Notes under the pieces: generated by a model
The model's database searches: none
What the model was told of the DNA's origin: nothing
The model's input: only the letters and a program-made list of their open reading frames with translations
Source of the DNA: Planctomycetota bacterium
GTDB taxonomy: Bacteria; Planctomycetota; Planctomycetia; Isosphaerales; Isosphaeraceae
NCBI GenBank assembly: GCA_021791715.1
Contig: JAJYWB010000031.1
Span: 1-64,000, forward strand
Direction of reading: 5' to 3'
DNA length: 64,000 bases
Program-made: the position numbers and the translations under genes
In this document: positions 27,125 to 36,596 of the stretch, in pieces
Layout: each line of letters opens with the position of its first letter
Position numbering within the stretch: the stretch's first letter is position 1

Positions 27125-28696
27125 ATGGATCCGACCCTCGCCGTACTTTCGCGGGCCTTGTTGATCGTGCTTCCCGAAGCGCTGATGCTTTTGCTCGGGA
27201 CGGCGCTGCTGACCGCGGGCGCTTTCGTGAAGCTGAGCCGACGGACGTGGTGCGCGCTCGCGGTCGCGACCGTGGCGATCGCGGCGGCGACTCTCTTTTC
27301 GATTTGGAACGACCGAGCCGACGTTTACGCTTCGGTCGTCCTCAACGACACGCTTTCGCGCTACGCCAGGCTTGGATTCCTGTTCTTCACGCTCGTCATT
27401 TTGGCGACGGCGCACGATCAGGTCGAAGATTCTCGCGCCTCCGATCTATTTGGAACGATCTTGATTTTGAGCGCGGGGTCGATGCTCGTCGCCGCGGCGA
27501 ACGATCTTATTTTGATGTTTGTCGCGTTAGAACTTGTTAGTATTCCTACGTATTTGCTGCTTTATTTACCGAGGCGCGACGAGCGAACCCGCGAGGCGGC
27601 TACGAAGTACTTTTTCTTAAGCATTTTTTCATCCGGGCTTTTGCTTTTCGGCATGGCGTATTTATACGGTTTATCGGGGATGTCGAATCTCAAGGCGCTC
27701 GGATTCGCGGCGCGGTTCGTTCCCGAAGTGCCGAACATTCAGTTCGGTCTGATCGCGGTCGTTTTCGTCCTCGCGGGGCTCGCGTTTCGCGTCGCCGCGG
27801 TTCCTCTCCATTTTTACGCGCCCGACGTTTACGAGGGTTCGCCCGCGTTCATGGCGGCTTTGCTATCCTGGGTTCCCAAGGGAATCGGCATGATCGCGAT
27901 CATCCGGGTGTTGACGAGCACGGTGGGAGGGCTTAACAGCCCCGTCGCCGACAAGGGGTTTTTGCTCGCGTGGGTGATCGCCGCGGCTTCGATGACGCTC
28001 GGCAACACCGTCGCGTTGTTACAAAACAATCTGAAGCGTTTATTTGCTTATTCGTCGATCGCGCATGCGGGTTACATGATGACGGGGGTCGCCGCGGCGT
28101 TTCACAACACGCAGGGCTCGCTTCCCCTGGCGTTCGGCGCCGAGGGGATTCTGCTTTATTTACTCGCTTACGGTTTGATGACGTTAGGCGCGTTCGCGAT
28201 CATCGTGGCGCTCGGCGGCCCCGATCGCGAGATCGCGACCGTCGACGATCTGAACGGGCTGGCGAAATCGCATCCGCGAACGGCGGTCGCGATGACGGTC
28301 TTTTTATTCAGCCTCGCGGGAATTCCGCCGTTGGCGGGTTTTTGGGGCAAGTATCAGATCTTCGCGTCGGCGCTTTCATCAATTAACGACGATTACGCGC
28401 GTTCTTATCAGTATTTGGTGGTGATCGGGTTGCTCAACGCGGCGATCGGAGCGTATTATTATTTACGAATTATTGTGGCGATGTATTTTAAGACCGCCGA
28501 TCAGGCGCTTACCACGAAGATCGCCTGGCCGACCGGAGCCGCGATCGTCGCTTGCGCGCTTCTGACGATCGGCTTCGGGGTTTATCCTTCGCCGACCTGC
28601 AACGTGACGCGGCGTGCGGCGATCGAGGCGATCCGCTCCCCTGAAGTCACCGCGGCTCCGAGGACCGCGACGCGAGTCGTCGACCGATCGAACTGA
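27125..28696 (+). CDS. nuoN: NADH-quinone oxidoreductase subunit N
   Basis: This is the last of the three antiporter-like subunits, 523 residues. Visible are FVALELVSIPTYLLLYLPRRD, FRVAAVPLHFYAPDVYEGSP, LKRLFAYSSIAHAGYMMTG and SLAGIPPLAGFWGKYQIF, all typical of NuoN. It is the final gene of the operon and is followed by the 176-bp repeat array, with no clear intrinsic terminator before it. Confidence 0.95.
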   Translation: MDPTLAVLSRALLIVLPEALMLLLGTALLTAGAFVKLSRRTWCALAVATVAIAAATLFSIWNDRADVYASVVLNDTLSRYARLGFLFFTLVILATAHDQVEDSRASDLFGTILILSAGSMLVAAANDLILMFVALELVSIPTYLLLYLPRRDERTREAATKYFFLSIFSSGLLLFGMAYLYGLSGMSNLKALGFAARFVPEVPNIQFGLIAVVFVLAGLAFRVAAVPLHFYAPDVYEGSPAFMAALLSWVPKGIGMIAIIRVLTSTVGGLNSPVADKGFLLAWVIAAASMTLGNTVALLQNNLKRLFAYSSIAHAGYMMTGVAAAFHNTQGSLPLAFGAEGILLYLLAYGLMTLGAFAIIVALGGPDREIATVDDLNGLAKSHPRTAVAMTVFLFSLAGIPPLAGFWGKYQIFASALSSINDDYARSYQYLVVIGLLNAAIGAYYYLRIIVAMYFKTADQALTTKIAWPTGAAIVACALLTIGFGVYPSPTCNVTRRAAIEAIRSPEVTAAPRTATRVVDRSN

Positions 28697-28770
28697 GCGA
28701 CGACTTCAACGCATGCCAACTCGTGAGAGCGCACCGCCGCGTGAGGCGTTTTTCCGTTAATTATATAACT

Positions 28771-31390
28771 GGAACGCCTCGGTCGGTTTCTCGCCCTCGC
28801 GGAACCGTTCGCCGATCCGTTTCAATTATCGACGGTCGACGGTTCGTTCGGATCCTCGATATCACAAAAACATTCCGATATCGGTGATCTTAAGGGAGGG
28901 CGAACCTCCGTGTGAGCCCAATTTACATAATATTATTTCAATACGAATGCCGGCTCGGACGGCGCCTCGCCCTCCCGGAACCGTTCGACGAGGTCTTTCG
29001 ATTTACGACAAACGCCGGCTCGGACGGGCTCTCGATATCACAAAAACATTCCGATTTCGGTGATCTTAAGGGAGGGCGATCCTCCGTGTGAGCCCAATTT
29101 ACATAATATTATTTCAATACGAATGCCGGCTCGGTCGGCGCCTCGCCCTCCCGGAACCGTTCGACGAGGCCTTACGATTTACGACAAACGCCGGCTCGGT
29201 CGGGCTCTCGATATCACAAAAACATTCCGATTTCGGTGATCTTAAGGGAGGGCGAACCGTCGTGTGAGCCCAATTTACATAATATTATTTCAATATAAAT
29301 GCCGGCTCGGTCGGCGCCTCGCCCTCCCGGAACCGTTCGACGATGTGAACCAAAAAACGAAGTTAAGACGGGTCGATCAAGCTCTCGATATCACAAAACC
29401 ATTCCGATATCGGTGATCTTAAGGGAGGGCGAACCTCCGTGTGAGCCCAATTTACATAATATTATTTCAATATGAATGCCGGCTCGGACGGCGCCTCGCC
29501 CTCCCGGAACCGTTCGACGAGGCCTTTCGATTTACGACAAACGCCGGCTCGGTCGGATCCTCGATATCACAAAAACATTCCGATATCGGTGATCTTAAGG
29601 GAGGGCGAACCTCCGTGTAAGCCCAATTTACATAATATTATTTCAATACGAATGCCGGCTCGGTCGGCGCCTCGCCCTCCCGGAACCCTTCGCCGAGGCC
29701 TTTCGATTTACGACAAACGCCGGCTCGGACGGGCTCTCGATATCACAAAAACATTCCGATATCGGTGATCTTAAGCGAGGGCGAACCTCCGTGTGAGCCC
29801 AATTTACATAATATTATTTCAATACGAATGCCGGCTCGGTCGGCGCCTCGCCCTCCCGGAACCGTTCGACGAGGCCTTTCGATTTACGACAAACGCCGGC
29901 TCGGACGGATCCTCGATATCACAAAAACATTCCGATATCGGAAATCTTAAGGGAGGGCGAACCTCCGTGTGAGCCCAATTTACATAATATTATTTCAATA
30001 CGAATGCCGGCTCGGTCGGCGCCTCGCCCTCCCGGAACCCTTCGCCGAGGTCTTTCGATTTACGACAAACGCCGGCTCGGACGGGCTCTCGATATCACAA
30101 AAACATTCCGATATCGGAAATCTTAAGGGAGGGCGAACCTCCGTGTGAGCCCTTTTTTATATCATATAACCATAAAAATACAGGATCGGACGGCGCCTCG
30201 CCCTCCCGGAACCGTTCGACGAGGCCTTTCGATTTACGACAAACGCCGGCTCGGTCGGATCCTCGATATCACAAAAACATTCCGATATCGGTAATCTTAA
30301 GGGAGGGCGAACCTCCGTGTGAGCCCAATTTACATAATATTATTTCAATACGAATGCCGGCTCGGACGGCGCCTCGCCCTCGCGGAACCGTTCGACGAGG
30401 CCTTTCGATTTACGACAAACGCCGGCTCGGTCGGGCTCTCGATATCACAAAAACATTCCGATTTCGGTGATCTTAAGGGAGGGCGAACCTCCGTGTGAGC
30501 CCAATTTACATAATATTATTTCAATACGAATGCCGGCTCGGTCGGCGCCTCGCCCTCCCGGAACCGTTCGACGATGTGAAACAAAAAACGAAGTTAAGAC
30601 GGGTCGATCAAGCTCTCGATATCACAAAACCATTCCGATATCGGTGATCTTAAGGGAGGGCGAACCTCCGTGTGAGCCCTTTTTATATCATATAACCATA
30701 AAAATACAGGATCGGACGGCGCCTCGCCCTCGCGGAACCGTTCGCCGATCCGTTTCAATTATCGACGGTCGACGGTTCGGTCGGATCCTCGATATCACAA
30801 AAACATTCCGATATCGGTGATCTTAAAGGAGGGCGAACCTCCGTGTGAGCCCAATTTACATAATATTATTTCAATACGAATGCCGGCTCGGACGGCGCCT
30901 CGCCCTCCCGGAACCCTTCGCCGAGGCCTTTCGATTTACGACAAACGCCGGCTCGGACGGGCTCTCGATATCACAAAAACATTCCGATTTCGGTGATCTT
31001 AAGGGAGGGCGAACCGCCGTGTGAGCCCAATTTACATAATATAATTTCAATATAAACGCCGGCTCGGTCGGCGCCTCGCCCTCCCGGAACCGTTCGACGA
31101 GGCCTTACGATTTACGACAAACGCCGGCTCGGACGGGCTCTCGATATCACAAAAACATTCCGATATCGGTGATCTTAAGGGAGGGCGAACCGCCGTGTGA
31201 GCCCTTTTTATATCATATAACCATAAAAATAGAGGCTCGGACGGCGCCTCGCCTTCCCGGAACCGTTCGCTGATGTGATCAAAAATACGACTTTTCACCG
31301 GCTCGGACGGCGACTCGATATCCCCTAACCGTTCGCCGTTCTTCTTCGATTGACGACAACCGACCGCTCGCTCGGCGCTCTATCGCCTTG
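28771..31390. repeat. large mosaic tandem array, about 176-bp unit, 14 copies
   Basis: The marker TTAAGGGAGGGCGAAC (one or two mismatches in some copies) recurs with its TAAG at 28891, 29067, 29243, 29420, 29596, 29772, 29948, 30124, 30298, 30474, 30651, 30824, 31000 and 31176. Spacing is 173-177 bp, mostly 176. Both ends decay into degenerate units. Each unit holds GGGAGGGCGA and, about 75 bp later, its reverse complement TCGCCCTCCC, so every unit can form a hairpin. Linkers and middle segments occur in two or three interchangeable versions. The whole unit is conserved, so this is not a repeat-spacer CRISPR. Open frames inside are chance; 176 is not a multiple of three. Confidence 0.93.
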
Positions 31391-31432
31391 AACATAAACA
31401 TCAATTAGATTTTCGTACCTTTTGTTCGAAGC

Positions 31433-33382
31433 TCAGCCCAAAACGGGATTGAGCCCCATGTTTTTGCGCATCTCGGCGCGTTGTTTCTCGTATTGCATCA
31501 GCAATTTACGGTCGCGGAAGTGTTGCCGTTCTTTTTTGGCCTGGGCGCGGAGGATCAAGCTCCGCATCGGGCCGCTCGTCAGCTCTCCTCTACCTTTGTA
31601 GCGGGCGCGAATCCGTTTGGCGGGCTTTTCGCCGAACGCCTCGATGATTTCGTCTTCAAGCGAGACGAAAAACTGGCAGTGCCCGGGATCCCCCTGGCGG
31701 GCGCATCGACCCGCGAGCTGGCGGTCGATTCGCCGGCTTTCGTGTCGCTCGGTTCCGATCACGTGCAGCCCGCCGCGCTCGGAAACCCCCTCGAACAGCT
31801 TAATGTCGGTTCCACGACCCGCCATGTTCGTCGCGACCGTCACCTTCCCCTGCTGACCCGCCAACGAAACAATCTGCGCTTCAATCTCATGATTCTTCGC
31901 GTTCAACACCTGATGATCGATCCCCGCCTCGGTTAAAAGCGCGCTCAGCTTCTCGGATTTTTCGATCGACCGTGTACCGATCAAAATTGGTACCTGATGT
32001 TCATGCAATTCGATGATGCGGCGCGTGATCGCCTGGAATTTTTCGAGCTCGGTCGAAAAGACCCGATCCTTGATCCAAACGCGCTTTCCAGGCTTGTTGG
32101 TGGGAACGCGGAATACGCCGACCTTATAAATACGCTTCAATTCGCGAGCGTCGGACGTCGCGGTTCCGGTCATCCCGGCGAGCTTCTTGTACTTGAGGAA
32201 GAAATCTTGAACAGTCACCCGCGCCGCGGTGATCGTCTCGAGCGTGATCTTCAAACGTTCCTTCGCCTGAATCGCCTGATGAAGCCCGTCTTGCCATTGC
32301 CTGCCGGGCATCATTCGACCCGTGAATTCGTCGACGATCACCACCTCGTCTCCCGCGACGACATAATCGCGATCGCGCAGATACGCGATCTGGGCTCGCA
32401 AAGCGCGCTCTACATATTCATATAATCCGTCGACGGTAAGACTGACGAACGCCGAATGCCCCGCGACGGCTTGCGTTTTGCGCCTGCCGGTGATCGTCAA
32501 CTCGGCCTTGCGTTCGGCGGGATCGTATTTGAAATCCTTGGTTCGAATGAGCGTCGCCGCGAGTTCGTCGGCGCCGTAATACGCGGCGGCCTCCTCCTGG
32601 GTGGGTTGATTGTTCGCTCCGATGATCAAAGGCGTTCGCGCCTCGTCGATCAAAATGCTGTCGGCCTCGTCGACGATCGCGAACCGATGGCCGCGTTGCA
32701 CCGGGGTTTCCCCCTCGGAATGAATCCCGCGTCCGAGAAACGCTTGCTCAAATGATTTGCGGTGAGTGTCGCCTAAATGCAAGCGCTTCAGTTCGTCGCG
32801 AAGGAAATCGAAGCCGAATTCCTTGCTTGTTCCGTAGGTGATGTCGCACGCGTAAGCCGCTCGACGAACGCCGTCGCTTTGACCGGTGAGGATTCGGCCG
32901 ACCGACATTCCCAGCAGGCCGTAAACCGGAGTCATCCATTCGGCGTCGCGATTGGCCAGATAATCGTTAACGGTAACGACATGTACGCCTTTGCCCGGCA
33001 ACGCGTTTAAGAACGCGGGCAACGTGGCGACGAGCGTTTTTCCCTCGCCCGTTTCCATCTCGGCGATCATGCGATTGTGGATCGCCATGCCGCCGACGAG
33101 TTGAACGTCGAAGTGTCGTTGGCCGATCGTTCGCTTGGCGGCCTCGCGCGTGAGCGCGAACGCCTCGACGAGCAGATTGTTGAGATTCTCGCCGAGCTTG
33201 GCGCGATTGCGGAGCGCCCTGCTACGTTCTCGAAGCGTTTCGTCGGTTTCTTTGATCAGCGTCGGCTCGAGCGCGTTGATTCGATCGACGTCGAGCGCGA
33301 ACCGGCTCAGCCGGCCCGCGTGCGTCGTCACCGCCAAGCTCTGTACCTGATTCATCCAGTTCGGACCGAGACGATTCGCCAT
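31433..33382 (-). CDS. secA: short SecA-type preprotein translocase ATPase
   Basis: This SecA homologue has 649 residues. Present: the family segment HFDVQLVGGMAIH (90-102), Walker A TGEGKT (111-116), DEADSILIDEARTPLIIG, AGMTGTA, ATNMAGRGTDIKL and a helicase motif VI region reading RIDRQLAGRCARQGDPGHC. So NBD1, the preprotein cross-linking region and NBD2 are there. The protein stops soon after the segment equivalent to the start of the helical scaffold domain, so the helical wing, two-helix finger and zinc-binding tail of canonical SecA (about 900 residues) are missing. Start: ATG at 33382 with GGAG upstream. The end is a normal stop 43 bp from the repeat array. A second, full-length SecA would be expected elsewhere. 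Confidence 0.88.
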   Translation of the reverse strand: MANRLGPNWMNQVQSLAVTTHAGRLSRFALDVDRINALEPTLIKETDETLRERSRALRNRAKLGENLNNLLVEAFALTREAAKRTIGQRHFDVQLVGGMAIHNRMIAEMETGEGKTLVATLPAFLNALPGKGVHVVTVNDYLANRDAEWMTPVYGLLGMSVGRILTGQSDGVRRAAYACDITYGTSKEFGFDFLRDELKRLHLGDTHRKSFEQAFLGRGIHSEGETPVQRGHRFAIVDEADSILIDEARTPLIIGANNQPTQEEAAAYYGADELAATLIRTKDFKYDPAERKAELTITGRRKTQAVAGHSAFVSLTVDGLYEYVERALRAQIAYLRDRDYVVAGDEVVIVDEFTGRMMPGRQWQDGLHQAIQAKERLKITLETITAARVTVQDFFLKYKKLAGMTGTATSDARELKRIYKVGVFRVPTNKPGKRVWIKDRVFSTELEKFQAITRRIIELHEHQVPILIGTRSIEKSEKLSALLTEAGIDHQVLNAKNHEIEAQIVSLAGQQGKVTVATNMAGRGTDIKLFEGVSERGGLHVIGTERHESRRIDRQLAGRCARQGDPGHCQFFVSLEDEIIEAFGEKPAKRIRARYKGRGELTSGPMRSLILRAQAKKERQHFRDRKLLMQYEKQRAEMRKNMGLNPVLG

Positions 33383-33495
33383 CTTCCCGTTCTCCACCGC
33401 GTTTCGGCTGTTTGAAAGTCGCGTCTGGTCGCCGTGCCGCGCCTTAAAACAACAGGACGGCGGATCGACCGATTGTCCCGATCGATCGGGCGATT

Positions 33496-33520
33496 CGGAT
33501 CGGATCGGATCGGATCGGAT
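33496..33520. repeat. (CGGAT)5 microsatellite
   Basis: Five perfect tandem copies of CGGAT lie in the 166-bp gap between the ftsQ-like stop and the secA start on the minus strand. Slippage here could alter spacing upstream of secA. Confidence 0.85.
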
Positions 33521-33548
33521 TGATGCGATTCGATCGACTTCCTCGCTC

Positions 33549-34790
33549 TTAGTGTTTTGGGGTTTTGGGGTGCACCAAAATGCTTTGCGCCGAGAATTCC
33601 ACGTAATCGCCGGGTCGAAGTGTGTCGGAGCCGTCGTGCTCGATCCAATCGCGGAGGATCGCCCATTTCTTTTCGCCCGAGGGAGTTCCAGGACGTTCGG
33701 AACCGGGAGCGTCGCCCCAAAGAACCATGATTTTCCCGGTCAGTTGCACGAACAGCCCGGCGGGATATTGAGCGTGAATGAACTCGACCCTGCGCGGCTT
33801 GCGACCGCTTCCCAACGGCGGATTTTGGCGATCCTTAAGAAACTTGGCGAGCCGAGCCGCGGCGACGGCGCGCGGGTTCGGCCTGGCGTAATCGTCTCGT
33901 TCGGTACGCTTCGACCAAACGACCCCGGGGGCGGTCGATGAAGGCGATTCAAGCCCGTAGATCGGCGGCAAAACGCCGCTCGCTCCCAAATTGAGTTCGT
34001 CGGTCGGCAGAATCACTCCGTTGGAATCAAGATAAATCGGTATGTTTCCTTTGATGGATGCGACCGCGGCGGGCTCGCGATATTTGGGCCTTACGATCAC
34101 GCGTTTCGGGTATTTCAGCTCGACGCGTTCGACCTCTTCGATCCAGGGAGAATGGAGCTGAAAATCGCGCCTCAAGCCCTCGGGATCGGTCGTCAGAATC
34201 GACGCGGTTTTGGGACGTTTCGACGCGACACGAACGTGTTCGAGCAACCCCTCTTTGCCGAGCTTGATCCAATTCGGCGGAGCGGGATCGAGCTCGATAT
34301 CGGCGAACGCGAATTGATATTCGGGACGGTCGTTCACCGACGCTTCGAGCGACTTGCGCAGCCTTGCTCCGCCCAAAGAAATCAACGCGATGATCGCGGT
34401 TCCAAGCGTGACGAACGCGGCGACCCGCGCCCATAAGAACCAGTTCGGCGGCGCGGTGGAAGTCGGATCGGCGGGATTGGCCTCGATCGTTTTACGCTTG
34501 CGGGAAGCCGGTTTTTCCGGGTTTTGGCGCGATTGATCGGCTTGCGTCGGGTCGCTTCGTTGTGGATCGTCGCGATTCGGTTCACGAGGCGATCGCTCGA
34601 CGTTTTCAACGGGAGCGAGCGATGAGCGATCGACGGGGTCGGATCGATTCGCGTAAGGTTGGGGAACGGGTTCCGTGGGCATCGTTCCCTCGATCTCGCG
34701 ATCCGCCGCGACCTCGACCGTTCGATCCCGATCCGTTTGCTCAAACGAGCGTTTACGTTTTGATCCGGATGAACCGGTCTTTCGCGTCAT
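33549..34790 (-). CDS. ftsQ: FtsQ-like POTRA/cell-division membrane protein
   Basis: The protein has a long charged, Pro-rich cytoplasmic N-terminus (about 115 residues), one transmembrane helix (about 117-139, WFLWARVAAFVTLGTAIIAL) and an extracytoplasmic region. In that region, SPWIEEVERVELKYPKRVIV, then REPAAVASIKGN and IYLDSNGVILP, matches the FtsQ pattern of a POTRA end plus beta domain. It lies directly downstream of murB (13 bp), the order found in the dcw cluster. Overall similarity is loose and the C-terminal 130 residues are not recognised. FtsQ normally bridges divisome parts; in FtsZ-lacking planctomycetes its job is unclear. Start: ATG at 34790; a TTG six bases upstream is possible. 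Confidence 0.7.
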   Translation of the reverse strand: MTRKTGSSGSKRKRSFEQTDRDRTVEVAADREIEGTMPTEPVPQPYANRSDPVDRSSLAPVENVERSPREPNRDDPQRSDPTQADQSRQNPEKPASRKRKTIEANPADPTSTAPPNWFLWARVAAFVTLGTAIIALISLGGARLRKSLEASVNDRPEYQFAFADIELDPAPPNWIKLGKEGLLEHVRVASKRPKTASILTTDPEGLRRDFQLHSPWIEEVERVELKYPKRVIVRPKYREPAAVASIKGNIPIYLDSNGVILPTDELNLGASGVLPPIYGLESPSSTAPGVVWSKRTERDDYARPNPRAVAAARLAKFLKDRQNPPLGSGRKPRRVEFIHAQYPAGLFVQLTGKIMVLWGDAPGSERPGTPSGEKKWAILRDWIEHDGSDTLRPGDYVEFSAQSILVHPKTPKH

Positions 34791-34803
34791 CGACAAAGCC
34801 GGA

Positions 34804-35685
34804 TCACCAGATCGGTATTTGTACTTCCAATTGATATCCCGTTCGGCTCGTCACCTCGCCTCGAACGTGATCGATCAACTGGATGACGTCGGCCGAGGTC
34901 GCCCCCGGATGCGCCACGATGAAGTTGGGATGCCGATCGGAGACCTCGGCGCCGCCGATCCGCACCCCTTGCATTCCGGCCTGATCGATCAGATACGCCG
35001 CCGAGATTTCGGGGGTCGGGTTCCTGAAAATACATCCACACGATTGATAACCGTAAGGTTGTCGTTCTTTTTTGACGATCCAGATTTTTCGCATGCGTCT
35101 TACGACCGAATCGGGATCTTCCTCTTCGAGTTCGAACTCGACGGAAACGATCACGGGTTCGTCGAGATTCGACGAGCGGTAGGAGAAGCTGAGTTCGTCG
35201 TGCTCGCGCGCCTGGATCTCGGCGGTTGAATCGACGACGACGACGCGCCTGGCGAGCGGTCCGATCACGCCTTGGCGTCCTCCCGCGTTGCCGCGCACCG
35301 CGCCGCCGACGGTTCCCGGTATTCCCGTCAGGATTTCGAGCCCGGCGAGCCCGGCGCGCGCCGCCCGCGAGATCAAGGCGGTGAGCGGAACCGCGGCGCC
35401 CGCTTCGATTCTACGCCCATTTATTTGAACATCCGAAAGCGCCGGGCTTTCGAGGTGGATCACCAAACCGTCGACGCCTTCATCGCGGACGAGAACATTC
35501 GATCCGCCGCCGAGAATGCGGATCGGCATTGATTCTTGTTTGGCCCAGCGCACCAGAGCCGGTAGTTGTTCAATCGTACGGGGTCGAGCCAAAAATCGCG
35601 CCGCGCCTCCCAGGCGAAACCATGTGTGAGGAGCGAGCGGTTCGTCGATCCGAACGATTGGCGCCAGTGCGTCGGGAACCTCCAT
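34804..35685 (-). CDS. murB: UDP-N-acetylenolpyruvoylglucosamine reductase
   Basis: This FAD enzyme reduces UDP-GlcNAc-enolpyruvate to UDP-MurNAc in peptidoglycan synthesis. The FAD-binding GGGSNVLV is at 59-66, GIPGTVGGAVRGNAGG at 121-136, and FSYRSSN near 167. The proton-donor position of the family (Ser in SxGSxFxNP) is Cys218 here (SCGCIFRNP), a variation known in type-2-like MurB. Length 293 residues. It starts the murB-ftsQ pair. Its presence argues for a peptidoglycan wall, as now accepted for planctomycetes. Confidence 0.95.
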   Translation of the reverse strand: MEVPDALAPIVRIDEPLAPHTWFRLGGAARFLARPRTIEQLPALVRWAKQESMPIRILGGGSNVLVRDEGVDGLVIHLESPALSDVQINGRRIEAGAAVPLTALISRAARAGLAGLEILTGIPGTVGGAVRGNAGGRQGVIGPLARRVVVVDSTAEIQAREHDELSFSYRSSNLDEPVIVSVEFELEEEDPDSVVRRMRKIWIVKKERQPYGYQSCGCIFRNPTPEISAAYLIDQAGMQGVRIGGAEVSDRHPNFIVAHPGATSADVIQLIDHVRGEVTSRTGYQLEVQIPIW

Positions 35686-36002
35686 CGATCAACCTCGAAT
35701 TGGGCGTATCGCCCCGAACGGCGTAATCGCCGCGGAATTGGTGATGCGTTCGCCGACCCCGTTCCTATTAAAAAGAGCGACTTCGGCGATCGGCGCCGCC
35801 TTTAATGAACCACGCGCGATCGTTCCTCGGCCGGCGATCGTCTCGTCGCGATTCGGTCGTATCCTAGCCGCGTTGTTCAAGAGCGTCAAGGAAGGAGGGC
35901 CGGCTCGGTCCGGAGCGAGAATCGAAAGATGTGCGATCCGTGATTGATTACAGGCTGGATGGAAAACAGCGAACGCGATCGAGCCGAATAAATCTTTTTA
36001 AC
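35686..36002. other. intergenic between DUF4276 gene and murB
   Basis: No gene, repeat or terminator is recognised. The short open frames on both strands are Arg-rich shadows. The murB promoter should lie here. Confidence 0.45.
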
Positions 36003-36596
36003 TTATGAAAGGATTCTTCGTATCGCCGAAACGAAAACACGGAAACTCCGCGAGAAGTTTCGATCGGGATCGAGATGCCGACCGATCGCCTCGGCGTCGG
36101 CCAATTTTCGAAATCCCTTTGCATATCCTGAATCCTTCAACAAACGGTCGAGAGCCTTCCAGGTACCTCCTGGAATCGCATCGGGATCCCTGTATTTCTT
36201 TCGATTTAATAAGTTTCTAAATATATCTGGAAAAACCGACCGGATGGCGTTGACGTCGCCGAAGTACCAGGCTTCAAGTTCTTCAACGACGATTCGAGCC
36301 GTCACTCTCTCGGAGATTCCGGCGGCTTCGGCGGCGTCGACGATTCTTCGCTTCAGTGGGCGACAGTCGGCGCCGTTGGAATTGATCATTACAATAATAC
36401 GCCAATCTTTTGTTTTGTTATCATGTTTGAATCGGGCGGCGTAACCTTTTAAACGCATTGGTAAATTCTTGAATAAATCGCTTTTGCCATGAAAGGCGTG
36501 TGTGACAAATGTATGAGGCGGTTCAATCAACTTGGGTAAAAAGCTGTCGAGCGCGGCTTGAGCCGAAGGATCCTCAAGAAGGAATTCGATATTCAT
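36003..36596 (-). CDS. DUF4276 family protein paired with AAA ATPase
   Basis: The protein shows DUF4276 features: IEFLLEDPSAQAAL at the N-terminus (residues 3-16), IVMINSNGADCRPLKRR (68-84) and RIVVEELEAWYFGD (101-114). Family members are thought to be TOPRIM-like nucleases partnered with an ATPase. In my recollection the middle motif usually reads D-x-D before the DC; here it is N-S-N (72-74), which could weaken metal binding. Start: ATG at 36596 shares one base with the stop of the upstream ATPase gene, so the two are translationally coupled. A longer frame to 36632 is inside the ATPase gene. Probable role: effector of a two-gene defence or toxin-like module (inference). Confidence 0.78.
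   Translation of the reverse strand: MNIEFLLEDPSAQAALDSFLPKLIEPPHTFVTHAFHGKSDLFKNLPMRLKGYAARFKHDNKTKDWRIIVMINSNGADCRPLKRRIVDAAEAAGISERVTARIVVEELEAWYFGDVNAIRSVFPDIFRNLLNRKKYRDPDAIPGGTWKALDRLLKDSGYAKGFRKLADAEAIGRHLDPDRNFSRSFRVFVSAIRRILS

Noticed and set aside
29472-30820. Plus-strand open frames of 60-120 codons in the array (29472-29768, 29765-29950, 30467-30820)
   Set aside because: They are translations of the repeat (REGEPPCEPNLHN type), the unit is not a multiple of three, and no ribosome binding sites are seen.
28771-31390. CRISPR-like periodic repeat array
   Set aside because: The whole 176-bp unit is conserved, including what would be spacers; unit length is far above CRISPR repeats; no cas genes are present.
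31433-33382. secA as a pseudogene truncated by the repeat array
   Set aside because: The stop lies 43 bp before the recognisable array, the reading frame and all ATPase motifs are intact, and there is no downstream coding remnant.
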